Numbered from the stretch's first letter, positions 42,962-55,030 are shown. The stretch is DNA of 64,000 nt from Loripinus fragilis (GCA_964019695.1 OZ026524.1:30400664-30464663), one strand, 5' to 3'. Program-made: numbers and translations. The notes: a model not told the origin generated them from the letters alone.

Positions 42962-43604
42962 GTATACATATATATTTTGTTCATTCCAATAACACTTGTT
43001 GTATTAAACATCATATCACCTTTGGGGAGATGACTTATATAAGTTTACGCTTACTGTCAAATCCCTTTCATTCAACTGCTTTGTTATATTATTTGTGCTT
43101 TGCTTATTGTATAAAAGAGAATGAATAAAACATGTTTAAACCAAAACTGTGAAGAATTCGAATCGAATGCATAATACAGCAGATTTGGGGGTATTTTATC
43201 AATGTGAGGATTACGCATGGATGCTATATGAATTTTGACTTCGTGCGTATTTTTTATAGGGTATGAGATATTGGTACGAAATATGCGAGGTATTGGTACC
43301 AATTTTTCACGTGCTGTGAGGAATTGGTACCAATTCTTCATAGTGTGAAATTTGCAAAGTGTGAAATTTGCGGTTCAACATAGCATGCGAGAGATGACAA
43401 ATGATCATATTACATTGTAGCATTATAATGTATCTGCTATTGTCTTCTACTTGTAACTTTTGCAAACTGGATTCAATCTGTTTGACACTCTGATCGTGTT
43501 CCTGAAATAATTTTTAGAAAAAGAATTTTGAAGAAAAAAATGGCAGACGACAAAACATCATGAGAAGTTACCCAACATGGTAAGAATCAAATAAGTTGGC
43601 AAGG

Positions 43605-43849
43605 ATTTAACCCTTTTGAGACCAATAGAATTTTTCATAAACCTACAAACAATCCATTCTCTATAGTGAGGGGTCACAGGTTATAATTTCAATAACTATT
43701 GAATTTCTTTCTCTGACGATCGATTTTGTATGAAGACTAAGTAAACAGTGCAGACCTTGATGAAATGCCGCATAATGCGGCATTTCATCAGGGTCTTCAC
43801 TGTTTTCCAAAGTACCCGTTTAGGGGTGTCCGTTCCTCAGAGGGTTAAA
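43605..43849. mobile_element. MITE family C, intact copy, 245 bp
   Basis: Ends TTTAACCCTTTTGAG and CTCAGAGGGTTAAA are inverted. A core hairpin at 43743-43805 has AAACAGTG, then GATGAAATGCCGCATAATGC and GGCATTTCATCAGGGTCTTC, then CACTGTTT. The internal CTGACGATCGATTTTGT is shared with 39901-39930. Non-coding. Confidence 0.85.
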
Positions 43850-44499
43850 AACAAACATAGTTTCTACATCGTGTTCAAAAACTGTACAGACAAAATACCC
43901 TGTCTAATATGAAAATAGGTGGGAACGAACACCATGAACACATTTATGATATTGTATGCATTAGAATACATTTTAAACTTTCGTAAAGTATTTCAGTTTG
44001 CATAGCCAATAAGATGCACACGTCTCAGTTAGGTTGCAGTTTAAACAATGCAGTTTTTGCAAATACTTCCTTGTGTAAAATGTTATTAATGTGCAAGCTG
44101 AACACTGAAAAAACGGGGAATTAATTTGGAGTTTCTTTGAACAAAGTGCTTGCGTTTTCTTGTATCAGGTTTATTTAGCAGGCGAATTGCAGATGGAGTT
44201 TCGGGTAATTTTGCTGCTGACCAAAGCGAATGACATGACGTTAAAAAAATCAAAGCACTGAGAGTACTGATGGAAACGATGTATTGTGATTTTAGTTCTT
44301 GTAGGCTAAGCAGAGTGCATTTTTTGTAGATGATATTTTAGGAACATTTGAATTTGTATATTGTATAGATGAAGGAAAAGTTTGATATGATTTCTATTTT
44401 TAGTTCAGTTTTAGCATAGCAGAATTTTGGAAGGGCATGCGACAAAATATCAATCTAATCTTTTCAAACATGGGCTGGTATGTCTTTTAAACATATTTC
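43850..44499. other. No recognisable feature
   Basis: AT-rich, with no domain, TIR or tandem structure seen. Confidence 0.3.
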
Positions 44500-45025
44500 G
44501 CTTTTTAGCTCTGGTGGCCATTTTGTTATGTGGGATCAAACCTTTTGCCCATATTTAGCAGAGGGCATTATGCCGAATACATCACTGCAATTATTTTAAG
44601 TTTTGATCACTGGTTAAGAAGTTTAGATTTTTATTTTAGGTTTTTTATTCGGTTCATTTTTGCCCTATTTTGAGGGTATTGTGATGTATTATTTCGAACA
44701 GGAAACAATGGTTAAGGATAGATGGTTTATAGCCATTTCCTTTTGCCTAGCTCTTGATAACATTTTGTTCAGTGGAGCAACCCGTTAAAATTGTGCTAAC
44801 ATAGATTTGCATTATAATTGCTAAAACTACAACAAGGGCAATAACTAAAGTGTTAAGGGTCAATTTTGACGAAACTTACAGTATATCAAGAGTCCATGAT
44901 ACTTAGTGTTTACCAAATATGTATCAAATCTGACCAGTAGGTACTGAGATATGGACGGACAAAAACGTGACGGACAGACGACGCCAAAACTATATCCCTC
45001 CGACTTTGTCAGGGATTATAAGATA
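44500..45025 (+). repeat. Probable dispersed repeat with CGGACAGACGACG end
   Basis: It ends GATATGGACGGACAAAAACG, GACGGACAGACGACGCC and CCTCCGACTTTGTCAGGG. From memory this wording is common in molluscan dispersed repeats. The start is uncertain and no terminal structure was seen. Confidence 0.45.
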
Positions 45026-45427
45026 TCAGCATAGCTAATTACCTAAAAGGATTTTAATATGTTACGGTAAATATTATAAAATTTGAAACACTCTAAAATT
45101 ACGAAAACCTTAAATTATCGCCAAAAATAATTCTTAAAACATCCTAAAAATCGAACAATGCCCCTTTTTTGGAAAAAAGATTTTCTAAAATTTCGAACAC
45201 AAGTTATTTTCGGCGGAAAATCGATGTCCGTTTATCTGTTTGTCCCATCTGTGTTCGGTATACTTCTACCGTACAGCACGTGAGCAGTAGCGACATTTTT
45301 GATGGGTAATCTGGCACATAACGTTCTGTGCGCGAAGTTATACTTTTTGTCTGCTAATTGTGCGATTAGATCAAAAGCAAGCATGAGCGCATTAAAAGCA
45401 CAGACTTTCCTACATTTACGTGAAAGG

Positions 45428-45727
45428 CATGTGCGGATCCAGAGGGGGACAGGGTGGCCGGTCCCCCAGAAAAATCATGAAGGTATAGGGTTTTCTAGCA
45501 ATACAGGTCTGGATCCCCTGAAAAATCGCAGCTACCAAGCCAGCATTTCAATGTTGGGCCATCATCGGCACGCCAGCGAAACGCCATTTAATGGCGTTTC
45601 ACTGGCGGGCCAATGATGGCCCGCTTTAGTGGTTTTTGGATCCTCCCTCCCCTTATCATCATCAACAACAAAAAAAACGTTGTCAAAGTTGGACCCCCTC
45701 TGACAAAACTTTCTGGATCCGCGCATG
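45428..45727. mobile_element. MITE family E, copy 2, 300 bp
   Basis: Ends CATGTGCGGATCCAGAGGGG and the inverted CTTTCTGGATCCGCGCATG. The core palindrome (about 45552-45622) has GGGCCATCATCGGCACGCCA against the complement in GGCGGGCCAATGATGGCCC around AACGCCATTTAATGGCGTTT. Short frames on both strands are by-products of the palindrome. Confidence 0.88.
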
Positions 45728-45938
45728 TGTATCCAGCATAAGGTATAAATAGACAGTTTGATCAGAGTATATAAGGTTTCCAATGGGGCCTTGGCTAACC
45801 ATTTAGCGTTGATCCAAAACTCTGATCAGACTGCGCGGATGCGTAGTCTGATCTGCGTCGTCGATGAACTGCATATGCAAACGTGTACCTTTTGCTGGAC
45901 ACCGTCTCATTCATGGGTATAGCTAGAGGACATACCGT

Positions 45939-46322
45939 ATATGCGGATCCATAGGGGGGATAGGGGTCCGGACCCCCCCCCCCCCCCCCTGGAAAATCAC
46001 AAGTTCTATGGGTATCTATACAAATTAGCATTTAGACCCCCTCGTGGAAAAAGTTGGACCCTCCCTAGAAAATGTTGAACCCCCCTCCCCCACCCCCACC
46101 CCCAACCCCCCCCCCCCCCCCCGGAAAATGTTAGACCCCCTCTGAAACCTTAGAAAATTATAGTTTTCTTTGAAATAAACCATTGATAAACCACTGTAAA
46201 AATGTAAAAAATAAGCCGAGGACTAAAAAAACGTTGTTAGAGCTGTTTTCTGGCAGTCGGGCCTGGACCCCCCACCCCCCACCCCCCCCCTCCCCTGGCA
46301 AAAAACCCTGGATCCACGCATG
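45939..46322. mobile_element. MITE family E relative with poly(C) tracts
   Basis: ATATGCGGATCCATAGGGGG at the left and CTGGATCCACGCATG at the right are family-E-like inverted ends. Long C runs (for example 45969-45988, 46108-46122) and CCCCCACCCCCA stretches fill the interior, which lacks the CCATTTAAATGG palindrome. Confidence 0.55.
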
Positions 46323-46861
46323 AAAGGCCATGCATGTTTAATATTGGTATCGGCTGTCTATGTATCTACTCGGTCCGAGGTTTCTACCTGCAGCGTGTTC
46401 AAATAAAACCCTTCATTGTCGAAATTTTATCTATAAGAAGCATTCGATCCATCGGCACTGAGTTATTCAGCAATTAACATGAATTTCCTTTGTCATAGAC
46501 ATTAAACAGACATGCCTCGAGCAAGGATTAGGAGTTACAATTACCGCGAGAAATTGCACGTCTAAGCTTATGTTCACCATGAAAGACTTAGGTCATACGC
46601 TGCCTGGTCATTTTCTTGCATGTCCGTCAAAATTTAACATTTGCAAGCAAGGGCCTTTCCCCACGTTGTGGTTTGAGTCGTGAGATATAAACATAAAAGC
46701 GGTGATGCTTGACATACCTGATCTACTCCCCAACTTTATGTGTATCACGGTGAGTAGTGAATGAACATTTGCGCAGACTCGTCTGAGTCTTTTTATAAAA
46801 TTATGTCCGTCGACAGTTTTTCAATCGAGCAGGTTCACAAACTTTGATAGCAGGTCGTAAA

Positions 46862-46862
<1 letters not shown>
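46323..46862. other. No recognisable feature
   Basis: Mixed composition; no gene, TIR or tRNA-like head recognised. Confidence 0.3.

Positions 46863-46905
<43 letters not shown>
46863..46905. repeat. (GA)n microsatellite
   Basis: About 21 GA units. Confidence 0.95.
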
Positions 46906-46908
<3 letters not shown>

Positions 46909-46993
46909 GCACACGAATATTTTGTTTTGACTTGGTTTCTTAGAATCTCGAAACTAAATGTTTAGGTCTGCCAATCAATCTTGTTACAGGACC

Positions 46994-48274
46994 CATGCGC
47001 GGATCCAGAAAGTTTTGTCAGATGCAACTCTGACAAAGTTTTTCTTCTATACTGCTAAACTAAAGTTTAGCAAGGATTCTAATATGATGCCCCACTTTGA
47101 ATGAACATGAAACTGTTTATTTGATGCTATCAACATGTATGGGGATCTTAAAACTTACATTTTTTCGTGTACGCCAGACAAAAGGTAATCTGGTTTGGCG
47201 TCAGTGAATTGACGTAAAATTTGATGTCATGGGCATGTAAATGATACACGTCTACAACAAAAATTAAAACTTTTGATTCTAATGTAAAGCAAAGGGGTCT
47301 TAATGATGAAAAACGTTAAAAACATCAAGGTTTGATACCCGTTTATGCTACGTTTTACCGTTCCATTATGACGTTAAAATGGTATTTTTCCACTTCTTGA
47401 CTTTTCAGCGAATTGAATCCAGCGGTCAAGTAATCTTTTTGATGCTAGAGTGGGACAAGCGCCCGAAACATTACTGTTAGTTGATCCTTTGAAAACGTCT
47501 CCTTTAGATAGCGTTACCGCCTACATTTAGTCTCAACTTCAGATTTACGTCACTTTTTTATGAATTAAATACCCAGGGACAAAATTTTATAAACGTGCCT
47601 TACCCTTAAAAGTCTCTGTTTTGGCATCCTCTTAAACACGAAAACCCTTTCAATTAAGCATGCCTACACAACGAAAACAGGACTGTTTTTGACGTGTAAA
47701 CGTCATTATAACAACGACAGACTCAACTTTTGCTTCAAATGCTTAATGGAGACGATCTTTATTTTTTTCAGAATGGCTGATTCGACCAAGCTGGAAAACA
47801 AAGGACTTAATAAACCGATGCTGTATCAATTTTGTATTGCCAATAATGCAGTTGAAACACGTTTTTGACCCCTCTCTTGTTTAAAGTAATGAACGAAGCA
47901 GTAGAAATCCAATTAAAGTACACCAATTGCTTTCCTCAACTTTATCAAATATCAAACCATCATTTCAGCAGATATCTTATAACTTTAAGCCATTTGCTCA
48001 AATAAAAATCAAGTTTTATTTATCCGTGCTAAACTTTTGTTGAGCAGTATATTTTTTAGGGGAGAGAGGATCAAAATATCACTAAAAGCGGGCCATCATC
48101 GGCCCGTCAGCGAAACTCCATTTAAATGGCGCTTCGCTGGTGTGCCGATGATGGTGCAACGTTGAATGCTGGCTAGGTAGCTTTGAGAATTTCAGGGGAT
48201 CCGGTCCAGTATTGCTAAGAAATTCTATATTTTTGTGATTTTTACAAGAGGGCCCCCCTCTGGATCCGCCCATG
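46994..48274. mobile_element. MITE family E, copy 3, split by a 1-kb element
   Basis: The left part (CATGCGCGGATCCAGAAAGT, 46994-47049) and right part (48052-48274, ending CTCTGGATCCGCCCATG) together make one family-E copy of about 285 bp. It has the GGGCCATCATCGGCCCGTCA / CCATTTAAATGG core. The two parts are separated by the TIR element at 47052-48049. Confidence 0.82.
47052..48049. mobile_element. Nested TIR element, 998 bp, TA target
   Basis: The left end TACTGCTAAACTAAAGTTTA and the complement of the right end TACTGCTCAACAAAAGTTTA differ at two of 20 bases, and similarity extends about 8 bp further. TA flanks both sides (47050-47051 and 48050-48051). The interior is AT-rich with no transposase frame. 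TA targets point to the Tc1/mariner superfamily, by inference. Confidence 0.82.
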
Positions 48275-48375
48275 GGACCGGACAATATATACACTTATTT
48301 ACAGAAAACCCAACATATCTTTCCTGAATTCCATTCGGGTTTGATCTGGATCCAAACCATTTTTGCAAATGTAAA

Positions 48376-48411
48376 TGAGAGAGAGAGAGAGAGAGAGAGT
48401 AGAGAGAGAGA
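48376..48411. repeat. (GA)n microsatellite with one interruption
   Basis: GA units with a GTAG break near 48400; a further (GA)n lies at 48466-48479. Confidence 0.9.
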
Positions 48412-48645
48412 CTTGTGTATGCACATCCTTTTGGGGAAATCAAAGTGCATCGGCGGATCGACAAGGAGAGAGAGAGAGAAGTTCACATTGCAGATAACAA
48501 ACTTCTTTTTTAGAAATTCTTTCATCATAAATGATTAAAGAAGGTTTCGGGATCCGTTAATTAAGATTTAAGGCATGTTTACATCTTTAATGAGCTTGTT
48601 TGGTTCTATCATTGATCAAAGTCAGGATTATATAGGTTTCTTAAA

Positions 48646-49143
48646 GGGGACAGCAACCCTAATGATAAGTATGTTTTATCCAAAAGAGCTATACAAACCA
48701 TGATAAGTATCGTAAAAAAACTTTTGAAAAAATGGGGAAGTTATGGGCATTTAAAGAATTCAATATGGCCAACATTTAGCCGCCATTTTGAATATTTAAT
48801 AAGCTTTCAGAATATTTTCAACTGCTTAATTTTTAGCTATCAATACTATCGCATCATCTGTGTTTCAGCAGATATACAGTTTTATTCATAACGAAAATGT
48901 TTTATTTAAGATAATTGCAAGTAATCCATTGTTTTGTCTTTTATTTTGATTACGCATATTAAATTAGGCTGTGTGACGTCACTAAGCCTACAATATGGCC
49001 GCTTCCATTACAGTCCATTTGCAAATATTTAAATGCCCACAACTTTTACGTTTTTCAACCGATTTAGATGAAACTGGTATCAAAATTCATGGTGCATTAA
49101 GCTCTTTCGTAAAAACATAGTAATCATCAGGGTTGCCGTCCCA
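48646..49143. mobile_element. TIR element, about 500 bp
   Basis: The left end GGGGACAGCAACCCTAATGA and the complement of the right end TGGGACGGCAACCCTGATGA match at 17 of 20 positions, with looser pairing (AGTATGTTTT/ACTATGTTTT, AAAGAGCT) inward. No coding frame recognised. Confidence 0.72.
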
Positions 49144-49272
49144 TTTTTTAATTATTTATTTAATGATGGTCCCTTGATTATATTATGATGCAAGCGGACC
49201 GGGAACAAGTTTAACTGACCAGTTAATTTTCCAGCTGTAAAACGCATCAATGAGGGCCTATTGAGTATGTGC

Positions 49273-49327
<55 letters not shown>
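49273..49327. repeat. (ATT)n microsatellite
   Basis: About 18 uninterrupted ATT units; the polyisoleucine and polytyrosine frames are artefacts. Confidence 0.95.
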
Positions 49328-49330
<3 letters not shown>

Positions 49331-49465
49331 TCCATTGCAAGCAATAGCAATATTGTTTTTGTCTAGCAGCAGGACAATGGTTGTTTGCAATAAGGTCATT
49401 AGGTTTCTGGTGACTTACACAGACTGTAACGGTTTAGAGATGCAAACTTGGTAGCAATGTTGAAC

Positions 49466-49478
49466 GGGGGGGGGGGGG
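49466..49478. repeat. Poly(G), 13 bp
   Basis: G run directly before the left boundary of repeat F copy 2. Confidence 0.85.
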
Positions 49479-52400
49479 ACATCGTTTCCAAAAATCAATT
49501 GCATACATCTGTGATATGTATTTCTGCTCGTCAGCGATACTTATGTTACATTTTATGCTAAATTGCAGATAATGACTTTACAAATAACATGTATTAGAAT
49601 AAACCATGATACCTGACCTTAAATAAACATGTTGTTGATCTATATTCTAATTGAAAATGTTCATTTTCATATATTTGAAGTTGTTAATAACTTTTAACTT
49701 GCAATGAAGTGAAATCAAGTAAATATTTAAATATGCTAATTAGTATGTGATTTGTACCAGCTCCAGCATGTATTGCATAGATGCTTACAGATTCATTTTT
49801 CTATTTACATTGCACTGGAATTGGCAAAATACCTTTCATAATGAAATCAAAATATATCTATATTAACAATAATGGATCTAAAATTGCTGCACATATATTA
49901 ATGAGGTAACGTAGGTAACAAAAGGTGCCATACGTAAATGGATAAAGGTAGTAAATTGTTGTTTGGCTTAAACAAAATTTGGGTCTGCTCTCCCCGATTC
50001 GCTTATATATTTTACACACATTTTATTCTATATAAGACTAAATTTAAAAGAGTGTCATGGGTTGGTCTGCAATATGTGAATGTGGTATTTCCTGGTCTTA
50101 CTCAATTACTTTTTGCAATTTGCTTGGCTCTTTTACATTCATATTGCAGTTTTCAGATTTCTACCAATGGTACATAACGACAAACATGCAATCTACATCA
50201 TGATTTAAATATTGACTTAATTTCATTAATTAACTTAAAATAGCATAGCAGTATTTCATATATCTAGTGGCAAGGCAGGAATTAAGGCAGAGGTAGTGCT
50301 GAGTGTCTTCTAGAGCAGGTATAGGATTTTGAAGATTGCAAATATAACATCAACCAAAGCTTTTGTAGTACAGAACCAACATGGTTTATGTCCAAATAAA
50401 GGGTGTTACATTGATCTAGTATTTAAGATTTTCCTTGTATGCTGAACTCTTTTTCACATTTCACTGTTGCCAATTACATTATAAAATTACTTTATCATCT
50501 GTCCCCATTAAAATCTTCTATGTTTTGTTCAACTAGATTTCATATTATATTGTAATGATGATTATCTAATTATATTCTGCAGCAATTCTGATAGAAACTA
50601 TTCTGCTTGTTAATTATCTTAGACTAAGGTTGGCTGAGGTAAGGTTACCTGAGCCATGTAGCAGTCTTGTAAAACATCTAAACATATTTCATGGTAACAT
50701 AATCAGCAAATCATTTGAACGTTAGTGATACTTTATTTTAAAGATCAGTTGACTGTTTTTTCTGAAGCATAAAACAAAAACTTGACTCCAAAAATTCACT
50801 AGTATGGTTCGCATCTCTGAAACTCACAGATTAAACTGAATGTTGAAAAAGTAGTGTCACATGCAGCTGATTTCTTTGCTTTTCTTATTCACAAGGTAGT
50901 TTGTTATCAGTTTTGTTTTTGCACTATTTAATTTTGTTGAGCTATTTGTAACCCTAGTACATGTTTTATATATGCCCTTTGAAAAGTGGGTTATGGTCTG
51001 TTTGTTGGTTTTAAAAGGTTTACTAAATTAGGCTTATTGTGATAGTCTTAAATATATGCAAAACCATCGAAAATGTGAACAACATTGCTTACAACAGCTT
51101 GCAGAAAGCATTTTAGGATGAACTTGCTCACTCTTGTACCTATATCTTTTCAAATATTTGTGAAGACTAACACTGTTTGAGGACTATCTTGTATATAGTA
51201 AAAGGAAAGTAGTTCAGTTTTATTTCAAGAGTAATGCCATATTAAAACTACACATTTTGAGTATGTTACCAGTTACAAGTGCTATCCAATCTGATATATT
51301 GCACTTGTATCTACGAGCAGTAGATGTATACATTAATGTAAGTTTACTACCCTATATGCAATCAATCCCAGTCTTAGCCAATTGTCATGGTTAACAGATA
51401 GATTCTACACCAGAACAGGCGAGTTAACTACCTTAGGATCTTATATACATCAAGCAAATCGGAGATGTTAAACCAATTGATATGTACATATTAGATAACC
51501 ATTTCAGGACACATTTACTCTTAATGCTGAGACATGACCTCAAACTGTAAGAAAACTATGAACACAATCAAATCATCAGGTGCTCCAATACGGTGAATGC
51601 CTTCGTTCCCAAGAAGTCACCAGACATCTGTTTTGGGGAAATTTAATTTGGAATAAAACCTGCATTGGCATTTTACAGTTAAAAAGAATAACATAAAGAA
51701 ACACATGCGGATAACCTCATAGCATTTGACCTCTATCATCATTGCAAAAAATAATAAGCAAAATATGTTTAAAACTGATACTTAGAATTGAATTTATCGA
51801 CACTAAAACATGTACAATTACAATGTATAAAAAGTTGTGCTGTTAAAGACATAGATGTATATTTTATGGTATCTTAAAATTAGAGGTAACCTTAAATATC
51901 ATATCTATACTGCTTCTATATATGGATGAATACGTTTACACAAGCAGCCTGATTTCAAAGAAATGCTGCTTTTGAATCAACATCATTTCAATAAGGGTTA
52001 CCCTTAAAGTCAGGGCTATTTACATGATATATCCTACAAAAAGTTAACAATTTTTTCACTGGATCGTCATTATTAGAAATATACCTGTATATTAGCTTTA
52101 TGTTATGTATGTTACCATATGCTAACAGGCCCATGTGAAGACCATTGTGAGGATATATTCCTTCCAGTATATGGTATTTACCATATTCTATCACAGTTTC
52201 AATACGCCTGATGTTTTATGAAAGGAGGCTTGGTCTTTGTGTTTTCATGAAGCTATGCACAGTATATGCAATTAGCAGGTAGTGGCCTTGTAAAAAGTGT
52301 TTTACAAATTACTCATAGATGGGAATAAACACAACAAATGTGTGAAATGAGAAAAGAAATCTATTTTAGTCCTATAAGCATAAGATAATGGCCAAGTCCT

Positions 52401-52775
52401 TAATGAAAGCTGTAGCTAGGAGCATATACCTTTGAGAAATGACTCAATTTCAGATGGTTAAATGTAACGTAGGTAACAACTTTTACACATCTTATGTTTA
52501 AAAAGGATAAATAATTGCATAAAATGACGTATTCATACAAAGCATTAAGCAAAAGAAATTATTTCTTTAAAATGAAATGGTTACTCTTAGTTGTATTACA
52601 TTTGAATTGATTTTATACAGTAACGTAATTTACATGCCTACTATGAATATTTGACCGTGGGTAACTTAGTAAATTATTGCTTTCCAAATATAACACACAC
52701 ATCTAGCAGGATAGCAATAAAAAATTATTCCATTAGGGTAGAAGTGAACTTAAAATTTGAGTTTTGCCCCTATGT
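49479..52775 (+). mobile_element. Dispersed repeat F, copy 2 (about 3.3 kb)
   Basis: Collinear with 20640-24210 over many blocks: ACATCTGTGATATGTATTTC near 49505, GAGGTAACGTAGGTAACAAA near 49901, ACATCATGATTTAAATATTG near 50193, GGTGCTCCAATACGGTGAAT near 51579, GTAACGTAATTTACATGCCT near 52620. It ends with an inverted arm remnant (TTGACCGTGGGTAACTTAGT ... TTTGAGTTTTGCCCCTATG) like 37096-37216. The left arm is truncated to part of one unit. No coding frame recognised. Confidence 0.72.
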
Positions 52776-53199
52776 ACATAAAATATTGCTACAATTTTCA
52801 CCGATTTTGCACTTAAATGACCTTTGATCAAAACACACATCATGCCTTGATGGTGCTGTTTGTTTATATAGCATGGCTGTATTATCCAAAAGAGATTTTG
52901 CATTACTTTTAATCATAATTTTGGATAGTTAATTGATAAAAACGCTAAAATCTGACGTATATACAAGAATTTGCACTCAGTTGACCTTTGACCTAATTCT
53001 GGGACCTTGGGGCATTTCCAGAATTGGCATCCACCCCTATCCTTCTTAAAACATATCAAGATACACTTTAAGCATGGATGCCAAAATGTACTAAAAAATG
53101 CCAACATAATTTTTTTCAGGCTCTGGATGGCCAACTACAAGCCCTCCTTTTAAAAAGAAAAATTTATTTGTGTTGTGATGTCTGTTTATTGCAGCTTTG
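52776..53199. other. No recognisable feature
   Basis: AT-rich with no structure seen. Confidence 0.3.
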
Positions 53200-53350
53200 T
53201 GGTCACCTGTTGGGAAAGGGATAACCTCTTGGCTCTATTGTATTTGATGTTTTCTTGTGCTTTTGTCACTTTCCCAAACGGTATCCTGGGTCAGGTGTGG
53301 TACTTGATTGTATCGATTCCTGATCTTTGTCTACTCTCTTACTTTAAAAA
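53200..53350 (+). repeat. Dispersed 0.15-kb module
   Basis: GTCACCTGTTGGGAAAGGGA, CTCTTGGCTCTATTGTATTT, TTGTCACTTTCCCAAACGGT and TGTGGTACTTGATTGTATCG are nearly identical to 29840-29990. A related but divergent version is in the satellite insertion near 58080-58215. Confidence 0.75.
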
Positions 53351-53421
53351 CCACCAGCAGACGACAAATGTCATTAAATAATGTCGAGCAAGAGTTAAAG
53401 CATATGTAAGGTAAAAAATGC

Positions 53422-53669
53422 TTAACCCTTAATGCGCCAATCACAACAAATGTCGTCTGCTTTTCTCGTCTGCTGAAATTTTTAAGAAGCCTCTATGGCA
53501 AACAGTGTGAACCCAGATCAGACTGCTCCTATAGGAGCAGTCCGTTCTGGGTTCACGCTGTTTGCTTCTGTACATAATTCGTCTGTAATGCTAGGCAATT
53601 ATTTGCAGCAGACGACTTCAGCAGACGATATTTTTAGATGCATTTTTTTCTTGGCGCTTTAAGGATTAA
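53422..53669. mobile_element. Hairpin MITE, second intact 248-bp copy
   Basis: Ends TTAACCCTTAATGCGCCAA and TTGGCGCTTTAAGGATTAA are inverted. The internal palindrome is about 53499-53568 (GCAAACAGTGTGAACCCAGA against GGGTTCACGCTGTTTGC around CTCCTATAGGAG). Same length and block order as 40869-41116. Confidence 0.9.
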
Positions 53670-54296
53670 CTGTGGGAGATTGAACACATTCGTATGGAAG
53701 CCCTGGAGGTTATTTATTACTTATGACTTATTTCTTATAACTTATTACTAATTTGTTTTACTTATTTCTTACTACTTATTTGATATTACTTATCATTACT
53801 TATTAGCAGTAGTAGTAATAGAAAAAGTGGTGACTTTAGCAGTAGAAAAGTTGTTGTTGTTGAAAATGTCGTAGAATAGTCGTAGCTGTTGTAATTGCTG
53901 TAGTAGTAGTAGGTGTTGAGTAGTACTCGTATTATTAGTAGTAAAAATAGTGGTTGTAGAAGTAGTAGTAACAGCAGCAGCCGCAGCAGCAGCAGCATCA
54001 GAAGTAGTAGTAGTAGTAGTAGTAGCAGCAACATGAAAGCAGCAGCATGCAGCATCAGAAGCGGTAGAAGTAGTAGTAGTAGTTATAGTAGTAGTAGTAG
54101 TAGCAGTAGCTAGTAGTAGTAGAAGTAGTTGAAGTAGTAGTTACTGTTGTTGTAGTAGTAGCAGTAGTAGAAACAACAGCAGCAGAAGTAGCAGTAGTAG
54201 TCGTGCTTGTTGTTGTTATTGTTGCTGCTGCTATTGTTGTTATAGTAATAGCAGTAGTAGTTGTTGTTGTAGTTGTGGTTTAAGTAAATGAAAAAG

Positions 54297-54360
<64 letters not shown>

Positions 54361-54429
54361 AAGTAGTAGTAGTAGTAGTAGTAGTAAAATTGGTGGTTTA
54401 AGTAGTAGGAAAACTGGTTGTAATTGATG

Positions 54430-54620
54430 TTGAAGAAGTGTATCAGTAAAATAGGTATAGTAATAGTTTGTAGATGATGTTTGCTGCTGTAGTAGTGTTG
54501 TCGTAATAATAGTAGTAGTAATACCGCCACTATTACCACTACTATTACAACAACACTACTACTGCATCAAACAACACTTGAAAACCATTACTCTAACTAT
54601 TATACTGATACACTACTACA

Positions 54621-54622
<2 letters not shown>
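54430..54622. repeat. Non-simple arms at the centre of the trinucleotide inversion
   Basis: AGTGTATCAGTAAAATAGGT ... GTAGTAGTGTTGTCGTAATA on the left pairs with the complement of TATTACAACAACACTACTAC ... TACTGATACACT on the right, around an ACCGCC centre. Confidence 0.8.
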
Positions 54623-54666
<44 letters not shown>

Positions 54667-54753
54667 TTACTATTACTACTGCTACTACTACTACTACTAC
54701 TACTTCTACTACTACTACCGCTACTACTACAACTACTACTACTACTACTACCG

Positions 54754-54813
<60 letters not shown>

Positions 54814-54819
54814 TTACTT

Positions 54820-54865
<46 letters not shown>

Positions 54866-54907
54866 CAACTACTACTACTACTACTTCTACTACTACCACT
54901 TCTTCTT

Positions 54908-55028
<121 letters not shown>

Positions 55029-55030
55029 CG

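Larger units (their letters stand above)
42135..43379. mobile_element. TIR element with internal minisatellite, split by a LINE
   Basis: Ends GTTGAACCGCAAATTTCACA and the inverted TGTGAAATTTGCGGTTCAAC match over 20 bp. Inside, degenerate 25-40-bp repeats of CTCACACGTGTGAAGAATTG and GGTACCAAAT fill 42170-42586 and 43149-43345. A LINE 3' end (42587-43140) interrupts them. No transposase. Confidence 0.75.

Noticed and set aside
45299..46031. Short frames across the family-E MITEs as genes
   Set aside because: They lie on palindromic MITE sequence in opposite strands and have no domains.
49938..50177. 79-codon frame with hydrophobic C-terminus
   Set aside because: Lies in repeat F; the homologous part of copy 1 does not keep the frame open and no domain is recognisable.
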